From Bacillota bacterium (GTDB lineage Bacteria > Bacillota > Clostridia > Lachnospirales > Lachnospiraceae): a DNA stretch of 15,799 bases. Shown here one piece after another: positions 5,273-12,854 of the stretch (its first letter is position 1; each line of letters opens with the position of its first letter). The DNA is taken from NCBI GenBank assembly GCA_023441145.1, contig JAEZQN010000162.1, positions 1 through 15,799 of the forward strand. Direction: 5' to 3'. The notes under the pieces are model-generated. The model ran no database searches. It saw only the letters and a list, made by a program, of their open reading frames with translations, and was not told where the DNA came from. The translations under genes were made by a program, and so were the position numbers.

Positions 5273-7543
5273 ATGAAGAAAATAATTAGTGTGATTCTTA
5301 GCATCATGATGGTTCTTACTATGTTTCCAGCAGTAGCATTTGCATCCCCAATAGCAGCATGCTCTGGCTATACGTTAGGTACCTTTAATGGAAGTGCTGC
5401 TTGTATAGATTCTAGTGGGAATCTTCATATTTGTGAAAAGAATTTCCCAGATGCAAAATTTATGAAGGCTATAAAAAGTTATGATAAAGATAGTAATAAT
5501 GTATTAAGTACTACCGAGGCCGCATTTAATGCTATGAAAGTAAATAAAATGTCAATCAATGATTTATCAGGTATTGAGTATTTTACTTTGTTAAATGAAT
5601 TAGATTGCTCTGATAATCAGTTGAAAAATCTTGATGTTAGTAAACTTACTGAACTTAGTAAGGTGGAGTGTTATAATAATCAACTGAGTTCCCTAGATTT
5701 TAGTAACAATAAGAAATTATCGTTTTTAACATGTTATAGAAATACAATTAATACTTTAAATATTAGGAACAACCTTGAGATGGCCGATTTATCCTGCGAA
5801 CATAATTTACTACGAACACTTGATGTAAGCAACAATGTAAAGTTAGATTATTTATACTGTGACGATAATCAACTTACTAGTCTTGATGTTAGTAAACTTA
5901 ATAATCTGGTATGGTTGGCTTGTAGCGATAATCAGCTTACTAGTCTTGATGTTAGTAAAAATACTGAATTGGCATTTTTGTTTTGTGAAAATAATCAAAT
6001 AAACAGTCTTGATGTTAGTAGTTTAAGTAAACTTATTAGGTTTGATTGTAGTAATAATCAACTAACTAGTTTGAATGTAAGTAATCACAAGAGTTTAAGA
6101 AAGTTTTTCTGTAACATTAATAAGCTTACTACTATTGATGTTAGTAACAATACATCTTTAGAAGAGATTGATTGTTCAGATAATTTACTAAAAACTTTAG
6201 ATATTAGTAAGAATACTGAATTAGTAAATGTCTCATGTTCTAACAACTTGTTAGAAACTCTAGATGTAAGCAATAATCTACTTCTCGAGATTATTTTCTG
6301 TGGTATGAATAAAATAAAAACGCTAGATGTAAGCAAAAACACTAATTTGTGGGATCTAGGTTGTTATTCAAACCTACTTTCATCCCTTGACTTAAGTCAT
6401 AATCCGGAGCTGTCGTATCTGCATTGTGATCAAAATAATTTGTCTACTCTAGACCTTAGTATGAATACTGAGCTTAGATATTTAGAGTGTTGTTTTAACC
6501 AACTTAAGAGTCTTGATCTTAGTAAGAACACGCAATTAGACACCATAGAGTGTAGCGATAATCAGCTTCGTACACTAGATTTCAGTAATAATCCTTATCT
6601 TACTACAGTAGAATGCTATAGACAAAAGAGTGGAAGTGTAGAGTATAAAAAAGTTCAAGGTAGTTATCTTGTATCGCTATCAGATATTGTAGGAAAGGAT
6701 AATACTGCAAATATTATAGCAGTCCAAGGAATGAGTATTGTAGGTAACGATATTGAAGCAAACTATGACAAAAATACTGGAATAGCAACCTTTACATCAG
6801 AACCAAAGGAAATCACTTATATCTTTAAGTTACTAAAAAATGGTATAGGTTATGCCAAAATGGATGTTACCCTTACCATAAAGAGGCCTGTTGATACCAC
6901 TCCTGTCACTCATGAACATCAAATAAGAACTAATGTTATGAAAACAACTTTATATAAAGATGGTTTGATTGCTAATGTTTGTACAGTTTGTAATACAACC
7001 ATATCTTCCACAGTGATACCTCGGGTGGCAAGCATAAAATTATCACATACCAGCTATACATATAATAGAAAGGAGAAGAAGCCTGCTGTAGTAGTAAAGG
7101 ATGTTAGAGGAAATATACTTAAACAGAATGTACACTATAGGGTCTCCTATGCAACTGGTAGAAAGAACGTTGGTAACTATGCAGTTAAAGTAACCTTTAT
7201 CGGTAACTATGTTGGTTCAAAGACTAGTTACTTTACTATTAAACCAAATACAACAAGTATAGCTAAAATAGCAGCTAGTAAAAAACAATTTACCTTAAAA
7301 TGGTCAAAAAATACTTCTCAGGTCACAGGTTACCAAATCCAATACAGTACAAGTACTAAATTTAGTAAAGCAAAAACTGTTACTATAGGGAAAAACACTA
7401 CTACTCAAGCTAAGATCTCAAAGCTTTCTGCAAAGAAGAAATACTATGTAAGAGTTAGAACCTATAAAACTTTAAAGGTCAATGGTAAGAATACCCACAT
7501 CTTCTCCGACTGGTCCAAAACAAAGTCTGTGATAACAAAGTAA
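5273..7543 (+). CDS. Secreted cysteine-ladder LRR protein (756 aa, ~16 LRRs)
   Basis: ATG 5273 has AAGGAGAG at 5261-5268, and the signal peptide starts there (MKKIISVILSIMMVLTMF, cleavage near AFA|SP). An in-frame TTG at 5258 is rejected because it lies upstream of the ribosome-binding site. The N-terminal Cys segment is conserved. The EF-hand-like loop at residues 71-82 (DKDSNNVLSTTE) has acceptable ligands at 1, 3, 5 and 12. LRRs run from residue 107 to about 442, 16 repeats of 21 residues, followed by a capping repeat (LTTVECYRQ); each has Cys at position 6. The end is as in its neighbours: beta-rich spacer, CxxC (CTVC), Ig-like domain (TYNRKEKKPAVVVKD), Lys-rich Fn3-like domain with FSDWSKTK near the C-terminus. 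This is the largest member of the family in the window. Second gene of the operon with 3481-5244; its transcript ends at 7554-7592. Extracellular; ligand unknown. Confidence 0.93.
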   Translation: MKKIISVILSIMMVLTMFPAVAFASPIAACSGYTLGTFNGSAACIDSSGNLHICEKNFPDAKFMKAIKSYDKDSNNVLSTTEAAFNAMKVNKMSINDLSGIEYFTLLNELDCSDNQLKNLDVSKLTELSKVECYNNQLSSLDFSNNKKLSFLTCYRNTINTLNIRNNLEMADLSCEHNLLRTLDVSNNVKLDYLYCDDNQLTSLDVSKLNNLVWLACSDNQLTSLDVSKNTELAFLFCENNQINSLDVSSLSKLIRFDCSNNQLTSLNVSNHKSLRKFFCNINKLTTIDVSNNTSLEEIDCSDNLLKTLDISKNTELVNVSCSNNLLETLDVSNNLLLEIIFCGMNKIKTLDVSKNTNLWDLGCYSNLLSSLDLSHNPELSYLHCDQNNLSTLDLSMNTELRYLECCFNQLKSLDLSKNTQLDTIECSDNQLRTLDFSNNPYLTTVECYRQKSGSVEYKKVQGSYLVSLSDIVGKDNTANIIAVQGMSIVGNDIEANYDKNTGIATFTSEPKEITYIFKLLKNGIGYAKMDVTLTIKRPVDTTPVTHEHQIRTNVMKTTLYKDGLIANVCTVCNTTISSTVIPRVASIKLSHTSYTYNRKEKKPAVVVKDVRGNILKQNVHYRVSYATGRKNVGNYAVKVTFIGNYVGSKTSYFTIKPNTTSIAKIAASKKQFTLKWSKNTSQVTGYQIQYSTSTKFSKAKTVTIGKNTTTQAKISKLSAKKKYYVRVRTYKTLKVNGKNTHIFSDWSKTKSVITK
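5864..5959 (+). repeat. Near-identical 63-nt-spaced repeat inside the LRR array
   Basis: A 33-nt segment at 5864-5896 recurs at 5927-5959 with a single mismatch. The 63-nt spacing equals exactly one 21-codon LRR. Other repeats in the array are far more diverged at DNA level, so this pair looks like a recent repeat duplication or conversion. Confidence 0.85.
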
Positions 7544-7553
7544 TAGAAGCAAC

Positions 7554-7592
7554 AAAAAGCTGGATAAGATTTAATGTCTTATCCAGCTTTTT
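7554..7592 (+). terminator. Strong rho-independent terminator after the LRR array
   Basis: A 16-bp perfect stem AAAAAGCTGGATAAGA (7554-7569) pairs with 7577-7592 around a 7-nt loop. The right arm ends in five T. The A-run on the left arm means it could also stop transcription from the other side. Confidence 0.93.
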
Positions 7593-7614
7593 CTAAGCTC
7601 TAATTAAATTTTAA

Positions 7615-7654
7615 TAACCATATAGGTAAACACGTGTTATTATTCATATACGTG
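7615..7654 (+). promoter_or_regulatory. Possible promoter and operator-like repeats upstream of the ABC transporter operon
   Basis: A possible extended -10, TGTTATTAT (TATTAT 7638-7643), has only a poor -35 (TAACCA, 7615-7620) at 17 nt. The palindrome ACACGTGT (7630-7637) overlaps it, and ACGTG recurs 18 nt downstream (7632-7636 and 7650-7654), a spacing compatible with an operator. This is a weak call based on short motifs. Confidence 0.28.
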
Positions 7655-7698
7655 CATTTTTATGAATGTGTGTGAGTGTTAAAGGAGGAGATGAGAAT

Positions 7699-10203
7699 AT
7701 GAATATTATTTTAAGGCATATTTTACGAAATATCAAAGCTCACAAGGGTAGAAGCTTTTTGATAGTAGTTTCGTTAATAGTGGCTACAGCAGTTCTTATG
7801 CTTAATATTACTCTCGGTGATGAGATTGCTACTAAATACGAGCAAACACTACGAAGCGTTTATGGTAAGTCGGATATTAGTATTACCATGAAGGAGGATA
7901 AGAACAATAGTGATGTGTTAGCGAAGGAACTCATTGAGGAAAACATTGATTTCCCAGACACAGAGATAGAATCTTTGCTAATTTCCAATGTAGGGGGGTA
8001 TGCAGAGATTCAAGGAGAAGGTAGGCCCGCTTTGATTATGGGTATGAATTTACAGGACGCCTACCAGATGGATGAGTTTTCTAGTAATAGCATTCACCTT
8101 CAGGAGAATCAACTTGTGGTGAATGAAAAATGCTCTGAGAAATATAACATACACAAAGGGGATACCATTACCTTCACCTATAATGATAAGGATTATAAGA
8201 TGGAAGTGGTAGAGGTGGTAGTGAATTATCGGCTCACTTCAATAGAGAATGATTATCCCTATTTTATAAGTAATTTGGAAACAGTTAATAAAATTCTTGG
8301 TTATAAAGAGACCTCTGGACAACAGCTTTTTGTTCATGTTAAGGATAGTAACAAGATTAAAGAGTTTATACAGTACATAAATGACAATAATGTGACAATA
8401 GACACGGAGGAATTAGTTAATCGGGAGTCAGTAGAGGATTCTCTTTCTAGTATTACTAGCTTACTAACCATTATATTGGTGATTGTAGTAATTATGATTT
8501 TCTTTGTAGTAGGTTCCCTAAACAAGCTAGTGATTGCTGAACGTTTCCCTGTAATAGGAACATTTAGAAGTGTTGGAGCAACGAAGAGAAGAATGAACCT
8601 TATCCTACTTGGAGAGAACGCTCTGTACGGGCTTTTGGGTGGTATCATTGGTTCGGCTGCAGGTTATGCTATAAATAGTGTGGTAGCAAAAGCTTTTATT
8701 ACAACGGATGGAGTAGAGCTTGCAGATGAAAAGGCAGGTATCAAATGGGGGATTTGGCTTTTTGGAATTTTATTTGCTGTATTATTAGAGGTGGTTATTT
8801 CATTAAAGGCAATCCTTAGAGCCAACAGAAAACCAATTAAGGATATTATCTTTAATGTACAAAGTACAAGATATAAGATCAGTAAAAAGAAAAGTTGGCT
8901 TGGTTTAATCCTAATTATCATTGCTCTAGTGTTACAGTTTACCAATAGCAAGTCCCAATTTTTAATTAGTCTTGCAGCAATGGCAATTCTGTTGGTAGGA
9001 TGTGCATTCTTAGTTCCTGTATGGTTGCGTTTTATTTCCAAAGGAATCACTGTACTCTCTAGAAAATTAGGTTGGAAGTCTGGTATCGTAGCTTCTAAAA
9101 ATATCGGTTACAATAAAACCATTATATCTTCTGCAACCTTGATGGTTGTGGCCATTGCATCTATTTTGACAGTGTATAATGTTTCAGTATCCTTTACTAG
9201 ATTGTTTGAATCCTTTCGCTACACCAGCAATTTTGATGTAATTGTAGAGAATGTGTCTCAGGAGTATGAGGAGTATGATTTTATTAAGGATATGGATGGT
9301 GTAGAATCTACAATTCCACTCTACTACAGCTTTTCCAATAATGTAACCTATGGGGAGGATAAGAACTTTACGATTCCTCCAATCTTCCTTACAGTAACAA
9401 AAGATGATATGCAAGGGGTAACACTTGATGATTCCTCCTTTGATATCGATACTCTAAAAGACAATGAGATTTTAGTTGACTCCTTTTTTGCCAAGCGTAA
9501 TAATATACAGATTGGAGATAAGTTATCTTTGACGGTAGATGATAAGAAGTTAGAGAATGAGTTTACTGTTGTAGGAACTACAAATTCATCCTATTTTACC
9601 TCTAGCCGGAATGTGTTTATTATGAATCTGAATACTTATAAAAACTATTTTACAAATATTCCAATCTGGATTCAGATAGTTTTGGAGAAAGGGGTAGACC
9701 CAGATCAATTTATCAACAAGTTAAAAGGTGAGATAAAGGAATTTAATGTAGATTTTAAAACATTTAAGCAACATATTGATATACAGGAAGAACAGACGGC
9801 TGGTATTATGAGTATTTTCTATGTAATTATAGGCTTAGCAGTTTGCCTTTCTTTTGTAGGAATTGTGAACAATCAAATTATAGGCTTCTTTCAAAGAAAA
9901 AGAGAGCTTGCTGTACTGAATTCTACTTGTATGAGTAAGGGCCAGATTAAGAAAATGTTATTTACAGAAACCCTATTAACCAGTGTGATATCAGGAATCA
10001 TTGCCTGCATTGTGGTAATCCCTTCCGTATATATGGTGAATACCTCCATGGAGGGCTTAAGTATGTGCTTGAACATAGGCTATAATCTGTTAGATTCCAT
10101 AAAATTTGTTGGTATTGTAGTAGTCATTTTATTACTTACTACTCTAATTCCGTTACGTAAGTTAAGAAAAATGAATATTGTATCAGAGATCAAATACGAA
10201 TAG
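7699..10203 (+). CDS. ABC transporter permease, FtsX/MacB type, 10 TM with two extracellular domains (834 aa)
   Basis: Membrane subunit of a type VII-like (MacB/LolCDE/BceAB superfamily) ABC system, working with the ATPase encoded 11 nt downstream. Start ATG 7699 has AAAGGAGGAG at 7681-7690. Ten hydrophobic segments can be seen, near residues 19-39, 252-275, 302-330, 349-371, 397-414, 421-443, 475-494, 703-725, 757-780 and 800-818. One extracellular domain lies between TM1 and TM2 (~40-250) and another between TM7 and TM8 (~495-700). Two FtsX-like cores are visible, each with the characteristic cytoplasmic loop (ERFPVIGTFRSVGATKRRM, ~281-299; QRKRELAVLNSTCMSKGQI, ~732-750). The duplicated layout fits the large single-chain permeases common in Firmicutes rather than BceB, whose single large domain is between TM7 and TM8. 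Substrate is unknown; antimicrobial-peptide resistance, lipoprotein or signal-peptide handling are all possible. No sensor kinase or membrane-fusion partner is adjacent in the window. Confidence 0.92.
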   Translation: MNIILRHILRNIKAHKGRSFLIVVSLIVATAVLMLNITLGDEIATKYEQTLRSVYGKSDISITMKEDKNNSDVLAKELIEENIDFPDTEIESLLISNVGGYAEIQGEGRPALIMGMNLQDAYQMDEFSSNSIHLQENQLVVNEKCSEKYNIHKGDTITFTYNDKDYKMEVVEVVVNYRLTSIENDYPYFISNLETVNKILGYKETSGQQLFVHVKDSNKIKEFIQYINDNNVTIDTEELVNRESVEDSLSSITSLLTIILVIVVIMIFFVVGSLNKLVIAERFPVIGTFRSVGATKRRMNLILLGENALYGLLGGIIGSAAGYAINSVVAKAFITTDGVELADEKAGIKWGIWLFGILFAVLLEVVISLKAILRANRKPIKDIIFNVQSTRYKISKKKSWLGLILIIIALVLQFTNSKSQFLISLAAMAILLVGCAFLVPVWLRFISKGITVLSRKLGWKSGIVASKNIGYNKTIISSATLMVVAIASILTVYNVSVSFTRLFESFRYTSNFDVIVENVSQEYEEYDFIKDMDGVESTIPLYYSFSNNVTYGEDKNFTIPPIFLTVTKDDMQGVTLDDSSFDIDTLKDNEILVDSFFAKRNNIQIGDKLSLTVDDKKLENEFTVVGTTNSSYFTSSRNVFIMNLNTYKNYFTNIPIWIQIVLEKGVDPDQFINKLKGEIKEFNVDFKTFKQHIDIQEEQTAGIMSIFYVIIGLAVCLSFVGIVNNQIIGFFQRKRELAVLNSTCMSKGQIKKMLFTETLLTSVISGIIACIVVIPSVYMVNTSMEGLSMCLNIGYNLLDSIKFVGIVVVILLLTTLIPLRKLRKMNIVSEIKYE

Positions 10204-10214
10204 GGGGAAGGAAA

Positions 10215-10892
10215 ATGAGTAAGATTATCGAAGTAAAGAACCTTTCTAAGGATTTTGGAGAAGGTGAAAATAGAATAAGAGTGTTAAATGATATCTCTTT
10301 TGTGGTTGAGCAAGGAGAATTTGTCTCCATTATGGGACCATCTGGTTGTGGTAAATCTACACTCTTATATCAGTTAGGTGCACTAGACCAGCCAACCATA
10401 GGGGAAGTGTATATTGATGAGAAAAATATTAACACCATGAAAGAGAAAGAATTGGCAGAGATGAGAAGAAAGAAGATTGGTTTTGTGTTTCAGTTTTATA
10501 ATTTAGTACAGAACCTATCTGTAGAGGAGAATATCCTTCTTCCTGTCATTATGGATGGAAAGAAGGAAAAGGATTATCGTGAAAAGCTAGACCATTTGTT
10601 AAAGACCATAGGACTATATGAGAAGAAAAAAAGCCTTCCAAGTCAGCTTTCTGGTGGACAACAACAGAGAGTTTCTATTGCTAGAGCAGTTATCATGAGT
10701 CCTGATTTGATTTTAGCTGATGAACCAATTGGTAACTTAGATAGTCAGTCTGGAGAAGACATTATGAAGCTATTTAAAACAATCAATGAGGAAGAGCATA
10801 TTACAATCATTCAGGTAACTCACTCTAAGGATAGTGCGGAGTATGGGAATCGTGTGATTAACTTAAAGGATGGTAAGATAGTAACTGCCTAA
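10215..10892 (+). CDS. ABC transporter ATP-binding protein, MacB/LolD family (225 aa)
   Basis: Hydrolyses ATP to power the permease encoded just upstream, at the inner face of the membrane. All motifs are present: Walker A GPSGCGKS (41-48), Q-loop Gln in VFQFYNL (~93), signature LSGGQQQR (145-152), Walker B LILADE (165-170) and the switch His in VTHS (~203). Length (225 aa) is normal for LolD/MacB-type ATPases. One unusual detail: the D-loop region reads DEPIGNLD, where this family almost always has DEPTGNLD. The ribosome-binding sequence GGGGGAAGGA overlaps the end of the permease gene region (10203-10212), so the two genes are an operon. The gene ends at TAA 10890-10892 and is followed by a stem-loop at 10907-10946. 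Confidence 0.96.
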   Translation: MSKIIEVKNLSKDFGEGENRIRVLNDISFVVEQGEFVSIMGPSGCGKSTLLYQLGALDQPTIGEVYIDEKNINTMKEKELAEMRRKKIGFVFQFYNLVQNLSVEENILLPVIMDGKKEKDYREKLDHLLKTIGLYEKKKSLPSQLSGGQQQRVSIARAVIMSPDLILADEPIGNLDSQSGEDIMKLFKTINEEEHITIIQVTHSKDSAEYGNRVINLKDGKIVTA

Positions 10893-10906
10893 AATAGAAC
10901 AAGTTA

Positions 10907-10946
10907 TTGTCCCCATATCATTGACAAAGTAATGGTATGGGGATAA
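10907..10946 (+). terminator. Stem-loop after the ABC operon, weak terminator
   Basis: A 16-bp stem (10907-10922 with 10931-10946, two G-U pairs, four G-C pairs in a CCCC/GGGG block) surrounds an 8-nt loop. It lacks a proper T-run (AATTGCTTTAG follows), so it may be a weak terminator or mainly a 3'-end RNA stabiliser. Confidence 0.6.
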
Positions 10947-10989
10947 AATTGCTTTAGTAAGTAAATGCGTTAAAGGGATAAATGATACT

Positions 10990-10995
10990 TATAAT
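10990..10995 (+). promoter_or_regulatory. -10 element of the acyl-CoA ligase gene
   Basis: A perfect TATAAT lies 25 nt before the ATG, giving a very short leader. The -35 is poor (best fit GTTAAA near 10969-10974 at 15 nt). AAGGGGA (11007-11013) is the ribosome-binding site. Confidence 0.5.
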
Positions 10996-11019
10996 ACAGT
11001 TTAGATAAGGGGATTCGCT

Positions 11020-12654
11020 ATGCCTATTACAGAGCTATTAGAGAGAAACAGTAAATTGTATGGCAATGATATTTGCCTGGTTGAGATTAATCCAGAGGTG
11101 ACAGAGCAAAAAAGGGTAACTTGGAAAGAATACGAGCTAATTGAGACCAACCCAACTACCCATTACCGAAGGGAGATTTCCTGGAAGGTATTTGATGAAA
11201 AAGCCAATCGATTTGCTAATCTATTATTGGAACGTGGAGTGGAAAAGGGAGATAAGGTTGCCATTTTATTGATGAATTGTCTTGAATGGCTTCCAATTTA
11301 CTTTGGAATTCTTAAGACAGGAGCCTTAGCAGTACCACTTAACTTTCGTTATACTCCAGAGGAAATCGAGTATTGTGTAAAGCTTGCAGAGGTAGACGTG
11401 TTAATCTTTGGTCCTGAATTTATTGGTCGAGTAGAAGAGATTGCAGATAATATCAATAAGAATCGACTATTATTTTATGTGGGAGATGGATGTCCTTCCT
11501 TTGCAGAGGATTACACCACTTTGACAGCGAATTGTTGCAGTCAGCCACCTGCGATTACTCTTACAGATGCTGACTATGCCGCTATATATTTTTCTTCTGG
11601 TACAACGGGGTTTCCAAAAGCTATTTTACATAATCATGCCAGTCTGGTGCATTCTTGTAAGGTTGAGCAAAATCACCATGGGCAGACAAGGGAGGACGTT
11701 TTCCTGTGTATTCCTCCACTATACCATACAGGTGCTAAGATGCATTGGTTTGGTAGTTTGCTTGCAGGTAGTAAAGCAATATTATTAAGAGGTACGAAAC
11801 CGGATATTATTTTAGATACTGTGTCTAACGAGCAGTGTACCATTGTTTGGCTATTAGTTCCATGGGCACAGGATATCTTAGAGGCGATTGACAATAACAG
11901 GGTTGACCTTAAGAAGTATCAATTAGAACAGTGGAGGCTGATGCACATTGGAGCACAACCAGTTCCACCAAGCCTCATCAATCACTGGAAAGCATATTTT
12001 CCTGCCCATGACTATGACACAAACTATGGATTAAGTGAATCTATAGGACCTGGTTGCGTACATCTTGGGGTTGAGAATATACATAAAGTAGGCGCCATTG
12101 GTAAGCCAGGCTATGGCTGGGAGACAAAGATTGTGGATGAGAAGCACAATACTGTAGAACAAGGAGCAATTGGGGAGCTTGCAGTGAAAGGCCCTGGGGT
12201 CATGCTTTGCTACTATAATGATGAGAAGGCAACCAAAGAAGTATTAGAAGATGGATGGTTGTTTACTGGGGATATGGCTCGAGAGGATGAGGACGGTTTT
12301 ATCTTCCTAGTGGATCGTAAGAAGGATGTGATCATCAGTGGTGGAGAGAATCTCTATCCAGTCCAGATAGAGGATTTTATTCGTACCAATCCATTAGTAC
12401 ATGATGTAGCAGTTATTGGTCTTCCTGATACACGTCTTGGAGAGATTGCTGCAGCCATTATTGAGTTAAAGCCTGAAGCTAAGGCTACAGAGGAAGAGAT
12501 GATGGAATTTTGCCATAAGCTACCAAGGTATAAGAGACCTCACAAGATTATTTTTGCAGATATTCCACGTAATCCAACGGGTAAGATTGAGAAGCCAAAG
12601 CTAAGGAAGCTATACTGCGGTGGAAGTCTTGTTGAAGCTCAGAATAGAGGTTAA
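11020..12654 (+). CDS. AMP-forming acyl-CoA synthetase/ligase (544 aa)
   Basis: Activates a carboxylic acid to an acyl-adenylate and then, most likely, to a CoA thioester in the cytoplasm. ANL-superfamily motifs are all present: P-loop FSSGTTGFPK (191-200), YGLSES (336-341, A5), GWLFTGDMA (412-420, A7), VDRKKDVIISGGENLYP (431-447, A8 hinge) and PRNPTGKIEK with the catalytic Lys ~522 (A10). Length is normal. The first 60 residues are slightly unusual: two similar segments, VTWKEYEL (33-40) and ISWKVFDE (53-60), occur where most relatives have one. No thiolation domain follows, so this is not an NRPS module. The substrate (medium/long-chain fatty acid or aromatic acid) cannot be read from the sequence. 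The gene appears monocistronic, with a -10 at 10990-10995 and a terminator at 12670-12701; neighbours give no pathway clue. Confidence 0.93.
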   Translation: MPITELLERNSKLYGNDICLVEINPEVTEQKRVTWKEYELIETNPTTHYRREISWKVFDEKANRFANLLLERGVEKGDKVAILLMNCLEWLPIYFGILKTGALAVPLNFRYTPEEIEYCVKLAEVDVLIFGPEFIGRVEEIADNINKNRLLFYVGDGCPSFAEDYTTLTANCCSQPPAITLTDADYAAIYFSSGTTGFPKAILHNHASLVHSCKVEQNHHGQTREDVFLCIPPLYHTGAKMHWFGSLLAGSKAILLRGTKPDIILDTVSNEQCTIVWLLVPWAQDILEAIDNNRVDLKKYQLEQWRLMHIGAQPVPPSLINHWKAYFPAHDYDTNYGLSESIGPGCVHLGVENIHKVGAIGKPGYGWETKIVDEKHNTVEQGAIGELAVKGPGVMLCYYNDEKATKEVLEDGWLFTGDMAREDEDGFIFLVDRKKDVIISGGENLYPVQIEDFIRTNPLVHDVAVIGLPDTRLGEIAAAIIELKPEAKATEEEMMEFCHKLPRYKRPHKIIFADIPRNPTGKIEKPKLRKLYCGGSLVEAQNRG

Positions 12655-12669
12655 TGAAGATATAAGGAG

Positions 12670-12701
12670 AACCGGCTTGTGTATACACAGGCTGGTTTTT
12701 T
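12670..12701 (+). terminator. Rho-independent terminator after the acyl-CoA ligase
   Basis: A 12-bp stem AACCGGCTTGTG (12670-12681) pairs with 12686-12697 (two G-U pairs) around a TATA loop, followed by T to 12701. Confidence 0.9.
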
Positions 12702-12747
12702 GGTGAAAGGAACTTCCTTTGAAAAAATCAATATTCTTGCAAATATA

Positions 12748-12776
12748 TTTTCATAACCACCTAATTCTGTTATAAT
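12748..12776 (+). promoter_or_regulatory. proA promoter, extended -10
   Basis: TTTTCA (12748-12753), 17 nt, TATAAT (12771-12776) preceded by TGT (12768-12770), an extended -10. The predicted transcription start is about 12783, giving a leader of about 72 nt. Confidence 0.7.
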
Positions 12777-12785
12777 AGGGAAGGA

Positions 12786-12826
12786 GTAAAATATTTTACC
12801 TTATGGTACTTTATAATTGCATAAGG
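12786..12826 (+). promoter_or_regulatory. Palindrome and hairpin in the proA leader
   Basis: GTAAAATATTTTAC (12786-12799) is a perfect 14-bp palindrome placed just after the predicted start. CCTTATG (12799-12805) can pair with CATAAGG (12820-12826), 7 bp with a 14-nt loop. The palindrome suits a repressor site; the hairpin is modest. The leader is too short for a T-box riboswitch. Confidence 0.4.
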
Positions 12827-12854
12827 AGAGTTCAATCATAGAAGGAGAATTGGC

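Noticed and set aside
8664..9050. Minus-strand ORF of 128 codons opposite the ABC permease
   Set aside because: It is an antisense shadow of hydrophobic membrane-segment codons, with no start signal or recognisable protein.
12783..12854. Possible riboswitch or T-box in the proA leader
   Set aside because: The leader is only about 72 nt and contains no T-box-like sequence or terminator; only a palindrome and a short hairpin are present.
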